Assembly: GCF_000203815.1 (NCBI RefSeq)
Contig: NW_004457735.1
Span: forward strand, 2,108,001-2,172,000
DNA length: 64,000 nucleotides
Reading direction: 5' to 3'
Source: Cavenderia fasciculata
Lineage: Eukaryota > Evosea > Eumycetozoa > Acytosteliales > Cavenderiaceae
Position numbers and translations under genes: made by a program. Positions 25,650 through 36,791 of the stretch are shown here, piece after piece. Position 1 is the stretch's first letter. Each line of letters opens with the position of its first letter. A model generated the notes under the pieces. It worked only from the letters and a program-made list of their open reading frames with translations. It had not been told where the DNA came from and did no database searches.

Positions 25650-25923
25650 ATTAAATAAATAAATAAATAAATAAATTAATAAAGAACAAATAATTAAATA
25701 GAATACGTAAAAACAAAAATGTTGACGAGCTTAGCACCTGACGACTTTGAATCATAAGTCAATGATGAGAGATAAGATATTTTATCTCCAGCTACAACTT
25801 GCAATGAAATATATATATATATATATATACACACATACACTTAACTTTTCTTTCTTTTATTCTCTTGTTGTTTGGTTCATCTTAAACTTAAACTTAAAAA
25901 AAAGAGATAAATAGTCTAAAGGA
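25650..25923. other. Spacer between array members 1 and 2
   Basis: Contains a small hairpin (GAGATAA/TTATCTC near 25770-25788) and a dinucleotide AT tract (about 25808-25830). No gene. Confidence 0.5.
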
Positions 25924-27323
25924 ATGATAAAAAGAGATACTATTTCAAGTATGATGAATGGTGCACCAAAGGTTGTAATTGATATCTTTGACAAGATGTC
26001 AATGACTCAAAAGATTGCAATGGGTGTATTTGCAACTCATTTTGCTTGTTATGGATGTATGTATATATATAAACTTTGATAGATAGATTCATTAAACCAT
26101 TAAACATTCATTTTTCTATTTACTTTTTTAGTACCATCAGAAATTGTAGATCCAGTCAAATCAAAGATTAATCGTGTTGAGTATTATGTTAGATTCTTGG
26201 ATGAAACGTTAAAAAGAGTTACTACTCTTGATGGATTCGATGAGTTGGATAATATAGACTTTGGTACATGGGAGAATTTGGCATTGTCAATGGCCAACAA
26301 TAAAACCCTCGCCATTGCACTAGAGAACAAGATCAATCTCATTACTCAAATCCTATTCAATTTCTTGGTACTAATGTGTGAATATTCAAAGTATATGGCT
26401 ACCATCCAAGATGCTGCAGATGCACGTCAAGCATATTTCCATACTCTCTTAAAACATCCATTCATTCGTAATGCTCGTATCATGATTGATTCAATTATTA
26501 CATTTTGTAAGTAAAAGAATTAATTATTATTATTATTATTATTTTAAACCCAAACTATTATTAATTATATATTTTAATTGTATTAATTTATTTATGTTTA
26601 GCTGAAAAAGATGTAGAATCATTAATATCAAGAGGAGTGAATAGAATTGTATTTGATCATGTTCGATATGTATTTGTTGATATGGTTGCAAAAGGAGTTT
26701 GTAGAAAGGGTGCTGATAATTTAGTTGATCCACTTCAAGTATTGGAATTATTGACTGTTCCTATCTCTACCACTCCCGTGCCGTTGATTGGATGTAATTA
26801 TACTAAACGTGCAATCAATTTAATTGTAAACAGATTACATGACCAAGCCAATGACGGCAAACAAATCAATGTACCACAGGATATATTGGATTCTACCAAA
26901 CCATTGACAGGCAAGAGATATCGTAAATACCTTCCAAGTATTTTATATACACAAAGATTAGAATTGATGACTGAAGTAATTCGTTCATCTCTTACAATCT
27001 ATTTTTGGCAAGCTACCATACCATCAACTATATTGGCCAATCTTGCTCTATCTGATTCATTCAACATTGTAGATTACCTCTTCAAGAGAACAGATAGTAT
27101 GGTTGGAAGAGTATTTATTCATAATGTAGTTCCATCAATTACAGCTTGTGCATTGATTGGTTCTTCCAAGAGTCTCAAAGCCACCATGGCAATCATCTGG
27201 GTACCAATCCTATCATGGGGTGTTAAATCATTGGTTGAATATTCAGTCTCAAGATCATATGCCAAATCTCTCGCTGATCTATATGATATTGACAGACAAA
27301 GAATGCCTCCCCAATCACAATAA
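25924..27323 (+). CDS. Tandem-array family member 2
   Basis: Exons 25924-26056, 26132-26506, 26602-27323; 409 aa. Exon 1 has exactly the same length (133 nt) as in member 1, and both introns are again phase 1. Motifs: MSMTQKIAMG at the end of exon 1; MANNKTLAIALENKI and HPFIRNARIMIDSIITF in exon 2; RYRKYLPSILYTQRLE and MVGRVFIHNVVPSITACAL in exon 3. It lacks the long acidic tail of member 1 and stops soon after the last hydrophobic region. The pair 1/2 is the most similar in the array, indicating the most recent duplication. Function unknown. Confidence 0.8.
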
Positions 27324-27670
27324 AATTTATCAAAGTTAAATTTTAATTACAAATCAAAGGAAAGGGTGGAATCAAATGTGAATAAATTAGGGTATCAATG
27401 GAACTATAAAGGGACTATCACTAATTATAATCAATGATGTATCTTGGGTTTACAATGTTGATTGGTAAGTATTCTTTAAATTTCCCAAGATGATGATATT
27501 TAAAAAGATATTTAATTAAAAAATTAATTTACTTGTTGTTCCAAAAAAAATCTTGTTTTAAAGATGTGTGGTTAAATACCCTGTACACGATCATTGCAAT
27601 CTTACACAACATGTATAATAATAGTAATATATATATTTAAGGTATAGTTTGTTCGTTATAATCATCAATC
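27324..27670. other. Spacer between array members 2 and 3
   Basis: 347 bp of A/T-rich sequence with no ORF of coding character and no repeat shared clearly with the other spacers. Confidence 0.5.
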
Positions 27671-29117
27671 ATGACTGAACAAATTAAAAAGATAGTTCAA
27701 GTATTAGGAAATGTATCTGGAGAGTTCATAGCAAATCTTACAACAACTGACAAGGTTGTGATGGGAACTACAGCTATTGGATTAACAACAATGATGTGTA
27801 TGTAATATCTCTCTCTATTTAAATAGAGATATAACTTGTACTTGTGTGTACTAATATATAATACGTTTAGACATAAAACATTATATCAATCAATCATTTG
27901 AAGTTAATAGATCAAAGGTACCAGAATATAAAGAGACTATTGCTATAGCACTCAACTTGGTACGTCAAGCTAAAACAATCAATGAATACGAATGTGTAGA
28001 CACTTATGGATTAAAAGTAATTGCACATGCAATGTCGGTCAACAAGTCGGTGACACTTGCCATGACAGATGAGTTTGTCAATATTGCCGGTATTCTAGTC
28101 AACTCTATGCTCTTTTCATATGACTCTTGTCATTTGGCAACTACAACTAGACCTGATCTCGTAGACAATATCATAACAAGCTATTCTCAACTTCCAAGAT
28201 TAGATCCTATCGTTATCACTACTTCATCAATGATTCGTTCCCTTTTACGTCATGGTATGTAACTAACTAATAATAATTAATATTTATTCATAAATATTAT
28301 GAATATACAAGTATAACTAAACTTTTATTTACTTTACTTTACTATATATATATATATAGCACCACAATCAAATGAATTTGCAATGGTTTTAACATCATAT
28401 GCAGGAGGATGTCAATTATTACAAGTTAAATTTATAGTGGCAGAGTTGTTGGCAGATTATGTGGCCGAGTCTAATGACCCAAATATAAATAATCTACCAG
28501 TACTCATATTTTTATTGTCAGTGTATAGTCCACAGTTTGATGTAGTCTATAATCACATGGATCATGCAATCAACAAATTGACCAACAATTTCTTAAAGAA
28601 TCCTCCTCCCAACGTAGACATTACCGATGTGAAAAAATTGGTCGAACCATACGCTGGTTACACCTATCGTAGATACTGTCCAAACAGTATACTTAAATAC
28701 AGAGAGTTTATAGCTATTGTCCTTAATGGTTCCGCAATCGCTATTGGTAAACATTATGTTTCACCAGCACTTCAATTGTTAGTATCTGCATTTTGGTTAC
28801 TCAATGGTACAACTCTGGCAAGTCAATTTGAAAACAAAATTGATTCTTCTATTTGGGCAAGAATAATATTAAAAAGTCTTTATTTGACTCTACCAATTTG
28901 TATCATCTATCCTCAATTCAGTTTCAAGTCCATATTAGTCGCTTCGATCCCTTCAATCATTGGTAAATTATTTGATGTATTTGCCAAGAATTATATCATC
29001 AAAAAGATGGATACTGCATTATTTATACGTTGTAGAAAGGATATTCAAGATTTTGATATTTATTCTAAAAAAGAAAAAGATGCTTTAGAAAGAAGAAATT
29101 TAAAACAACAACAATAG
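27671..29117 (+). CDS. Tandem-array family member 3
   Basis: Exons 27671-27797, 27871-28254, 28360-29117; 422 aa; both introns phase 1. Exon 1 ends LTTTDKVVMG plus a hydrophobic stretch. Exon 2 has MSVNKSVTLAMTDEF. Exon 3 has YAGYTYRRYCPNSILKYRE and a hydrophobic second half (SLYLTLPICIIYP). It ends in a short charged tail (EKDALERRNLKQQQ). Divergent from members 1 and 2, but the exon plan and motif order are retained. Function unknown. Confidence 0.78.
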
Positions 29118-29468
29118 TTGGTTAGTAAATAAATATATTAATATATTTTCAAACCACAACCTGGGAGGAGATCTGATACATAAATATATATTTATGTCGC
29201 GTGATCTGATACATAAATATTGTACAGTGAGTGACTAATATATATGCTGCATTGCATATGCAAACATATTCATAGAAATTTTGTAGTAAAAATATCAGAG
29301 TTGGACGTTATGAAAATTTTTTAAGAATGATTGCAATCAGTCGTCATATGCCACGCAGCGCTTTACGTCATGTGATCCCCTGCTGTAGTCATTTAACAAG
29401 ATATCTATATATATACAAACAGCAACACACACATTCAAAGATAAGATATCTGTTTGAAACAATCAATC
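29118..29468. other. Spacer before array member 4, with an 18-bp direct repeat
   Basis: GATCTGATACATAAATAT occurs at 29170-29187 and again at 29203-29220 (33-bp period). The segment between adds a CATAAATA/TATTTATG palindrome. Upstream of member 4 this could be a regulatory element. A short plus-strand ORF here (29327-29521) overlaps the member 4 start and is not credible. Confidence 0.6.
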
Positions 29469-31122
29469 ATGTCAACAAATGTATTCAATTCATTGGTAGC
29501 ATTCAACAAACTATCGATTAAAGATATCTCAAAGAATGTATCGTATTCACTCTTGAATACAGTTAAACATCTTTCGTCAAAGGAAAAGATTATTATTGCA
29601 TCTGCATCTACTGCATGGTTGGGTTTTGCTTGTAAGTAAAACAAACTTTATATATATATATATATATATTTATTATCTTGCTTGTTATGTGTGAAAGGGT
29701 AAACTAATCAACACCTCTCACTCTCTTTCTTTCTCTTTTTCTCTCACTCTAGACTATACAGAAACAACGTCTACAATTACAGATCAATCAGTGGATCAAT
29801 TTATAGAAATACTTGAACGTATGATGGATCTTGCCTATTCGATTGAGGGTATCAATGAACTGTACGATATGGACTATTCATTGATGGAAAATATTGCAGC
29901 TTGGTTGGAATACAATGACGCTGCAATGACTAAATTAGAACCTCAATTGGGACGTATCCTTGTTATTCTCGCTCGTTTTCTACACAACATGATTTTTGTA
30001 TTGATTAATTCTGAAGAAGGTGGCAATCCTCTTCCTGTCCTAGCCGATCGTTTCGATGGTTTTCGTTCTCATCCCATCGCTGAAAATCTAACTCAAATTT
30101 GGAGAACTATGTTATTAAAATGTATGACCGAAATATATATATATATATATATATACATTTAATTGTACAAATAGTAACTAATATATGATCATTTATTTCC
30201 CCTTCTTATTTTAATTACTCTACTCAAACGTTTGTTTGTAGCACCAAAAAAAAAAGTCATCTATTTTAATTTTCTTAATGTACTCGAAGATAATTTAGAG
30301 AATGAAAGTACTAGATTCATAGTACTTTCACTCTTGTCAGAGTCATCACATGGTGTACCATTGGAAACATTTCCAACCAAGAATATTCTATCCTTTTATC
30401 ATCAATTGAAACCCCTTTATAATGGAGGTTGGACCTACGACTCTATCGATCAAACACTCAACCGTCTGGCCAATATTTTAGTGTCGAGATATGATGACGG
30501 TGATATTGAAGAGCCACTCGAGAAAATAGAGTCTTTTGCAGGATACCGTTACCGTCGTTATATTCCTCATTGGATTCTTTCAACCAAGGAAACAATACTT
30601 CTCACTGCACTGGGATCGTCCCTTGCCGTTGGCTCTAAAGTGGTGTCTATTCCAATGCAACTTAACTCGTTGTCCATTTTGGCTGATGGAGAAACCCTAA
30701 TGGGGTTCCTGGGTTTATTTGAATATGTGACAGCTCTCGTGCCACACATATCTATCTATATCATGGGTAGAAACAACTATAAAGCAATAGGAGTTGCTCT
30801 TGCTGCCATCTATGTTCCATTGATGTTTAAACATTTCTATATCAAGAAAATAGAGAAGTCTCGCCAAACCGACATTTACAAACAAAAGACAATCGTTGAT
30901 TTGCGTCATCATATGTCTGCTGTAGAATTCAGAGAACAACAACAACCACAAGTTCAACAAATACAAGAACAAGATGAAGAAATTGAAGCACAACAAGAAG
31001 TTCAAGTACAAGAAGTGGAACAAGAAGAAGTTCAAGAAACTCAAGTCCAAAATGCCAAGGAGATAGGAGGAGGAGAAATCGAAAACCCAACAACAAGTCA
31101 AATAGGTGTCAACCAAGAATGA
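29469..31122 (+). CDS. Tandem-array family member 4
   Basis: Exons 29469-29631, 29753-30121, 30242-31122; 470 aa; both introns phase 1. Exon 1 is longer, with a 10-codon extension, and ends LSSKEKIIIASASTAWLGFA. Exon 2 has DMDYSLMENIAAWLEYNDAA and HPIAENLTQIWRTMLLK. Exon 3 has FAGYRYRRYIPHWILSTKE followed by hydrophobic helices and ALVPHISIYIMGRNNYKAIG. The C-terminus (from about residue 390) is a Gln/Glu-rich coiled coil similar in style to member 1. Function unknown. Confidence 0.8.
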
Positions 31123-31411
31123 TGTCACAAATAAATATTAATTAATTAAAATAATAGATATAATAATTAGAAAATGGTCGTCTGACCTCAAAGTTTAGAT
31201 AGTTTCTTCCTTTTTACTTGGGTTTGTTTTAGATATTTATTTTAAAATTCCTAAAGGAAGGTGTTTTCCACATAAATCTATGCAAATTTAAAGCCAAAGA
31301 TACAATATCTGTGATGTAAGGACCAAGTCATATTCAACAGTTCATTCATTCAAATTCATTTAGTTTTGTTTATTTAATACTTATCAATAGATAGATATAT
31401 ATACAAGAAAG

Positions 31412-32990
31412 ATGATAAACATTAAAGAGACAGCTTTAGGAGTAGTTAAAGAACTATCATCAAACTTTAACTTTAACTTTAAATTAACCAATACTGACAA
31501 GATTGTTGTTGGTTCATTATCAGCTGTATGGGGTGTTTTAGCAGGTATGTGTTGTGTTATATATATAATGATTATTATTATTGTTCTTTATATTTGTATC
31601 TAATCATCATCTTGATCACTTTTGTATCCACTTCTTTATATAATATATATATATAGCATATAAAATAAAATGTACAAACAAACCAACACAAGAACTTGCA
31701 CAAAAGTATAGTAATCAATTACAAGAGATGATGGAAATTATGACTAAAAGCAATGGTGGATTTGCAGCATTCTTGGATGATCCACAGGGTAGATTATCTC
31801 GTATGCTTTTCCAGATTTCCACTGACATGAAAGCAAGCAGGACACTCACTAGAATGATGTCTTCACAAATTGAAACAGTCGTCATGATTTACCAAGTATT
31901 CCTACTCCAATGCTTTCAATCATACGAACATTTAATTAAAACTCATCCAAAAGATGCAGTCTTACTACGAGATGAATATATCTCTATTCTAGTTGGTCTT
32001 ATCCCTGCCAATCTACTTTCCATGTTACATTCTTTTCTTATATATTGTATGTATACATATACATATGCATATACATATACATATACATATATCGCCGGCG
32101 ATATGGGAAATAATGTAATAATAATAATAATAATAATAATCATATTAACGATTTTGTTTTGTGTTAACATTTTAGGGGATGATAATCATGTACTTTTAAC
32201 AAGAACTGCATTATACGTTAGATCATTGCAACTCAGACATAGTAAGATGCAATTGATACATTTCCTAGCCAGTTATATTGTAGAGTTACCAAGATCAAAG
32301 CAACCAATGTCTCAAGAACTCATGCTTGCATTGTTTGATATTTTATTGGCTGTTCAAAAAGAGCAAGGTGAATTGAGTATCTTTGACACGGTCAACCAAA
32401 TCGACGAAGCTCTCAGTGTCTTGGCCAACAAGTTGTTGGCGAGTTTGACACCGACCGACGAATTGAGAGACCAGATTATCAACCTTGTCACTCCACATCG
32501 TGGCCTTTTCCAAACGTATCTCCCTCGAGCCATCTATCAAAACAAGGAGAGTAGTGTATTCTCACTGATTGGTTCAGGTCTTGCAGTTTACAATTTCGGG
32601 TGGTTTGCAGCTCCATTGTACACCCAATTGACTGAAATCCTATTATACAACGGGTTGGTCAACACTGATGAATATATATCGTCTATTGACAACAAGGCCG
32701 CTTTGTTCTTGGCTAATCTCAATCCAGCCATATTAATGTCTGCCACCTATCTATTGGCCCGAAATAACTGGAAACATTTCCTAGTCTGGAATGGATTAGT
32801 GGCTGCCGGATTAACCATTCAATACAAACTATTAGTATCCAACTTTACAACGTTGGTCACTATCTATCGAGGTTGTGTTGAAGATGATTCACAACATCAA
32901 AATGCAATGATTAAACAATATCTCGAAGAACATGGTGAAGATCAACAACCAACAACAACAAACCCCATTTCACCTGAATTATCACAATAA
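31412..32990 (+). CDS. Tandem-array family member 5
   Basis: Exons 31412-31544, 31657-32046, 32176-32990; 445 aa; both introns phase 1; exon 1 again 133 nt. Exon 1 ends LTNTDKIVVGSLSAVWGVLA. Exon 2 has ASRTLTRMMSSQIETVV. Exon 3 has PHRGLFQTYLPRAIYQNKE and LNPAILMSATYLLARNNWKH. Intron 2 (129 nt, with a CATATA microsatellite) is a multiple of three with no stop, so its retention would keep frame and insert a Tyr/Thr repeat plus an Ile-rich hydrophobic run. The C-terminus is short and Thr/Gln-rich. Function unknown. Confidence 0.78.
32052..32092 (+). repeat. CATATA microsatellite in intron 2 of array member 5
   Basis: About six imperfect CATATA units between a GTATGT donor and a later run of ATA repeats. 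In frame with the flanking exons when unspliced. Confidence 0.7.
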
Positions 32991-33218
32991 ACTAATAAAT
33001 AATCATACTAAAAATATATTTGTGTTTCTCGATCAGCGACTGCCAGGGTCGATTCATTTGAAAAAGATACAAGTAAGATCTTTTCTAATAGTTAGAAAAA
33101 AACATGGTGACGAAAATAATCATCATCGGTCATTAATTCGAATGCATTGTTGTTCTTGAATGAATTGATTTGAAAGGATATAGATAGATAGATAGATAGA
33201 TATATGTATATGTAAATA

Positions 33219-34726
33219 ATGGATCTAAAACATCAACAAGAATACTTGCATAGAGCTATTAAATCATTACCAAAGTTTGTTGGTGATCAATTCAATCAAT
33301 TATCGACAACTCACAAGTTGATCATTGGTTCTGCAGCATTGGGATGGTCATTTTATTCAGCATGTAAGGAAATGAAATGAAGAGAAAGAAAGAAAGAAAG
33401 AAAGAAAGATAATATTGACTATATGATCTTACTCTATCTTTTTCAATCTTTAGCTAAATTAGTTGAAACAGAAGGGTTTGAAGGACCTTTAGATGATGTA
33501 GTATCAGAGTTTATAGAAACATTAAAAAAATTAGACAAAGAAACAAGAGATGATTTCGATCTAAGTAAAATGTTAAACCCCAATCAATACAGTGAACAAA
33601 TTCCTTGGATGGCCGGTATGATGAAGAGAGATAAACGTCTATGTCAAGCAATGAATGATCAGTTTGATATGATCTGTACATTATTCATCCTACTTCAAGG
33701 TCGTATCTACGAAGTCTACCAATTCGCTATCAATGGTGAACCATTGGAAGCTGAAAATATCGAATATTCCTATACCAATCTTGGATTAAGTTCTCCAATA
33801 CTTCAAGGTTTATTTTTAATTTTAGAATCTCTTCTTGAATTTGGTATTTATCAACTTATGAATATATATATATCATTGCTAAATATTAATATTAATTTAT
33901 GTCTCTTTTCTATTTTCTATTTTCTATTTTTTTAGATGAAACAAATTTTTGTAAATTTGCAGAAAGAGGATCAAATATTGGAGTATATCATATGGCCTAT
34001 ACATTTGCAGATTTAATAGCAAAGATGTTAATACTTTGGCCAAACCGTACATACAATTTGGAATGTATGCTTAATATATTTGCTATTTTGGTATCGATTA
34101 AAGTCAATTCAGCTAGTACCGATATCATTGATTTGGTTCTGTTAAAAGTATCAAATCAACTGGTCGGTCTATTGGAATTTGATCCAGAATATAAATCATT
34201 GATGAATCATATCAAACCATTTTCTGGGTTCCACATCACTAAAATCATTCCCATCCCATTTTACCTACAAAAGACAAGAAAGGTATTTGGTGCTCTGTCT
34301 GCATCGCTGTTGTGTTACTATGGATGGTTGACACCTGCATACTATATTGTAAATGAAACATTCTTGTATACTATACTTTCGAGTATATTCCCTAGTAGAA
34401 AAGTCAGTCACAAGAATAGATTCCTCAAATTCTTGACCGACTTGACTCCAATCATTCCATTTATTCCATTGTACATAATGACCAAAAAGAATTGGAAATG
34501 TTTGGTTGCTTCAATTGGCATATTTGTAGGTGGAACGATTATAAATATTATCGAAAGTAAATCAAGTCTCTACAAGGTATTTGTCTGTGTTGACAAACTA
34601 AGAAGAAAAGATTCTACAACCTTCCAAACAGTCATCAAACAAAAAATAGATGAATATAACAAAAAAATGGCATCTCCAGATCTTGACAATATTGAAGAAA
34701 CAGGAGGAGTAGAGGAGAAGAAGTAG
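33219..34726 (+). CDS. Tandem-array family member 6
   Basis: Exons 33219-33363, 33454-33843, 33936-34726; 441 aa; both introns phase 1. Exon 1 ends LSTTHKLIIGSAALGWSFYS. Exon 2 has MMKRDKRLCQAMNDQFDMIC and SSPILQGLFLILESLLEFG. Exon 3 has the degenerate motif FSGFHITKIIPIPFYLQKTR and LTPIIPFIPLYIMTKKNWKC. The C-terminus is short and acidic (NIEETGGVEEKK). Upstream, a GATA tetranucleotide run (33181-33202) precedes the ATG. Function unknown. Confidence 0.78.
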
Positions 34727-34948
34727 TAGTAGCTTAATAAACAAACCAAAATATTAATTAATTTATTTATTTAAAAATATCTATCTTTCTCAAAAATATC
34801 TTATTTATTATTTTGTTTTTTTTTTGGGTCATAGTTCGTCATCATTATGAATTAAATCGTATGATCGTTATTATTATTATGTATTTACATCATCAACGTC
34901 TATGATCTCTGTTTATAATCAGGCTTTGTTGATTGATAATCTAGAGAT

Positions 34949-36612
34949 ATGAATAGTATTAAAGAATCGATTATTAAAAGAGCACTTGTAGATCTACCTC
35001 TTTTAGCATCAAATAGTGTAGATCACTTTAATCAACTTGGTTTAATACCAAGAGTTGCAATAGGTGCTGTTATATGTCGTTGGGGTGTATCTGGATGTAT
35101 GTATCATCAATGATCATCATAATCAAATATTGTTATTCTTTCTCTTTATTTACAACTTTTCATTTATTATTATTTATTAGTCTCTGAAGCATACAAATTC
35201 AATAAAATAACAAATGAAAGAGTCATTCAATATAAAGAATGGTTGGCAGCAATCTATGAAGATGATTTTGGAAAAGATCAAACCAATGCTGGATTGAAAA
35301 TGACAGAGATTGCAAGAGAAATGAAAAAGAGTGAGGAATTGACCATTAGAATGCTCGATCAACTACCATTAGTCATAATGATTGCATGCAAGTTTGTTTT
35401 CGAAATATTTGGAAAATACCAAGATACAGCAATTGCACTAAAAGAAGATCAAAGAATGGCAGTCCATTCAGCTTATTTAAAGCAAAGATCCAATCCCCTA
35501 TTTTATAAATGTTTTGTAATATTGGGTACCTTTTTAGCAATTGGTAAGAATCAAATGATTGATCTATAGAGTCGAGTCACTACTGTTACTAACCAAAAAC
35601 AAATAATAATAATGATTGATTGAATGAATATTATATTATATTATTTTATATTATATTTATTTATTTAGGAGATAAAAAATTAAGGATGATAGCATTGGGA
35701 GAAGCAATTGATTTGGCTTATGGTACGTCTGGTTTACATCTTAGATTCTCCCTTCTCTATGAGATTTGTAAAAGTATTGGGGATCATTCAATTGACGATA
35801 TTCCAATGGACAGATATTTAAAGTTGGCTTCACTCTTGTCAACATCGACTGTACCCCAAAAGGATACAATTAGAATGATGAGCAATGCAATTGATTTTGC
35901 CAAAGCTCAATTACTCATTGCCATTACCAAGAATCTATCTTCCATAAAATTCCTATTCGAAAAGGAAAAAGAAGAGTTGTTAATGTTATATGTTGCTAGT
36001 CACCGACAAAATGCCAATCCATTTTTTGGATACCCATTGGTTAAATGGCTACCAGAATTCATTGTTTATAAAAAAGAGTATTACCTTGTCAAGGGTGCAC
36101 TTTTATCTATTGGTCTTTGTACTGGTTTCACCAGCATTGGTATTCAAGCTGGTGTTGACGCGTTCTACAGATCTCTTAAACTCGATTCACGTCAGGCCAA
36201 AAAGACAGAGAGTAGACTTGCAAGATCTCTTTTAGCTTTTGCTCCTGCCATTCCATTTGGTGGTCTCTGTCTCTTTGCATCGACAACAAACAATTGGAAG
36301 GCTGTTGGATTATCATTTATGATATCGTTGGCAGCCAATATCGTACAAGAATTGGTCATCAGCGAACTAGCAAAGAGAAGGTACGATGAATACGTCGTTC
36401 TCTATTGTGCAGATGTTAAAAATTATCCAGAAAGAAAGAAAAAACAACAAGAAATTGAAAAGGAAGAAGCAATTAAATTAAATCAGCAAACTGTTCCTGC
36501 GTCACAAGATGAACAAGAACAAGCTGTAGAACAACGATCTAATAAGGAAAAGGATGGTGAGAAAAAAGAAGAGGAAAAAGAAAAACAAATTAGATCAACA
36601 ACAACCATCTGA
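34949..36612 (+). CDS. Tandem-array family member 7, tail frame-disrupted
   Basis: Exons 34949-35096, 35181-35543, 35669-36612; 484 aa as read; both introns phase 1. Exon 1 ends LGLIPRVAIGAVICRWGVSG. Exon 2 has EMKKSEELTIRMLDQL. Exon 3 has YPLVKWLPEFIVYKKE, hydrophobic helices and FAPAIPFGGLCLFASTTNNW. The Lys/Glu-rich tail stops at TGA 36610-36612. In the +1 frame, Gln/Glu-rich coding of the kind that ends members 1 and 4 continues to TAA 36698-36700, so a one-base indel within the A-rich stretch about 36560-36590 probably truncated it. Function unknown. Confidence 0.78.
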
Positions 36613-36791
36613 AAATAGACAAGAAGTTCAAGAAGAATTAAACAACATTGGACAAGAAGAAAAAGAAGAAGAAGGAATTAACAACCAACAACAACAATAA
36701 GTAATCTAATTTATTTCAAATTGTACAATTAATTATTTTATAAAGTTGCCCAAACAAATCTACTCCTAACACTATCTATCACCATCATTTA

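Noticed and set aside
29327-29521. 64-codon ORF upstream of array member 4
   Set aside because: Overlaps the real start in another frame and has no family motif.
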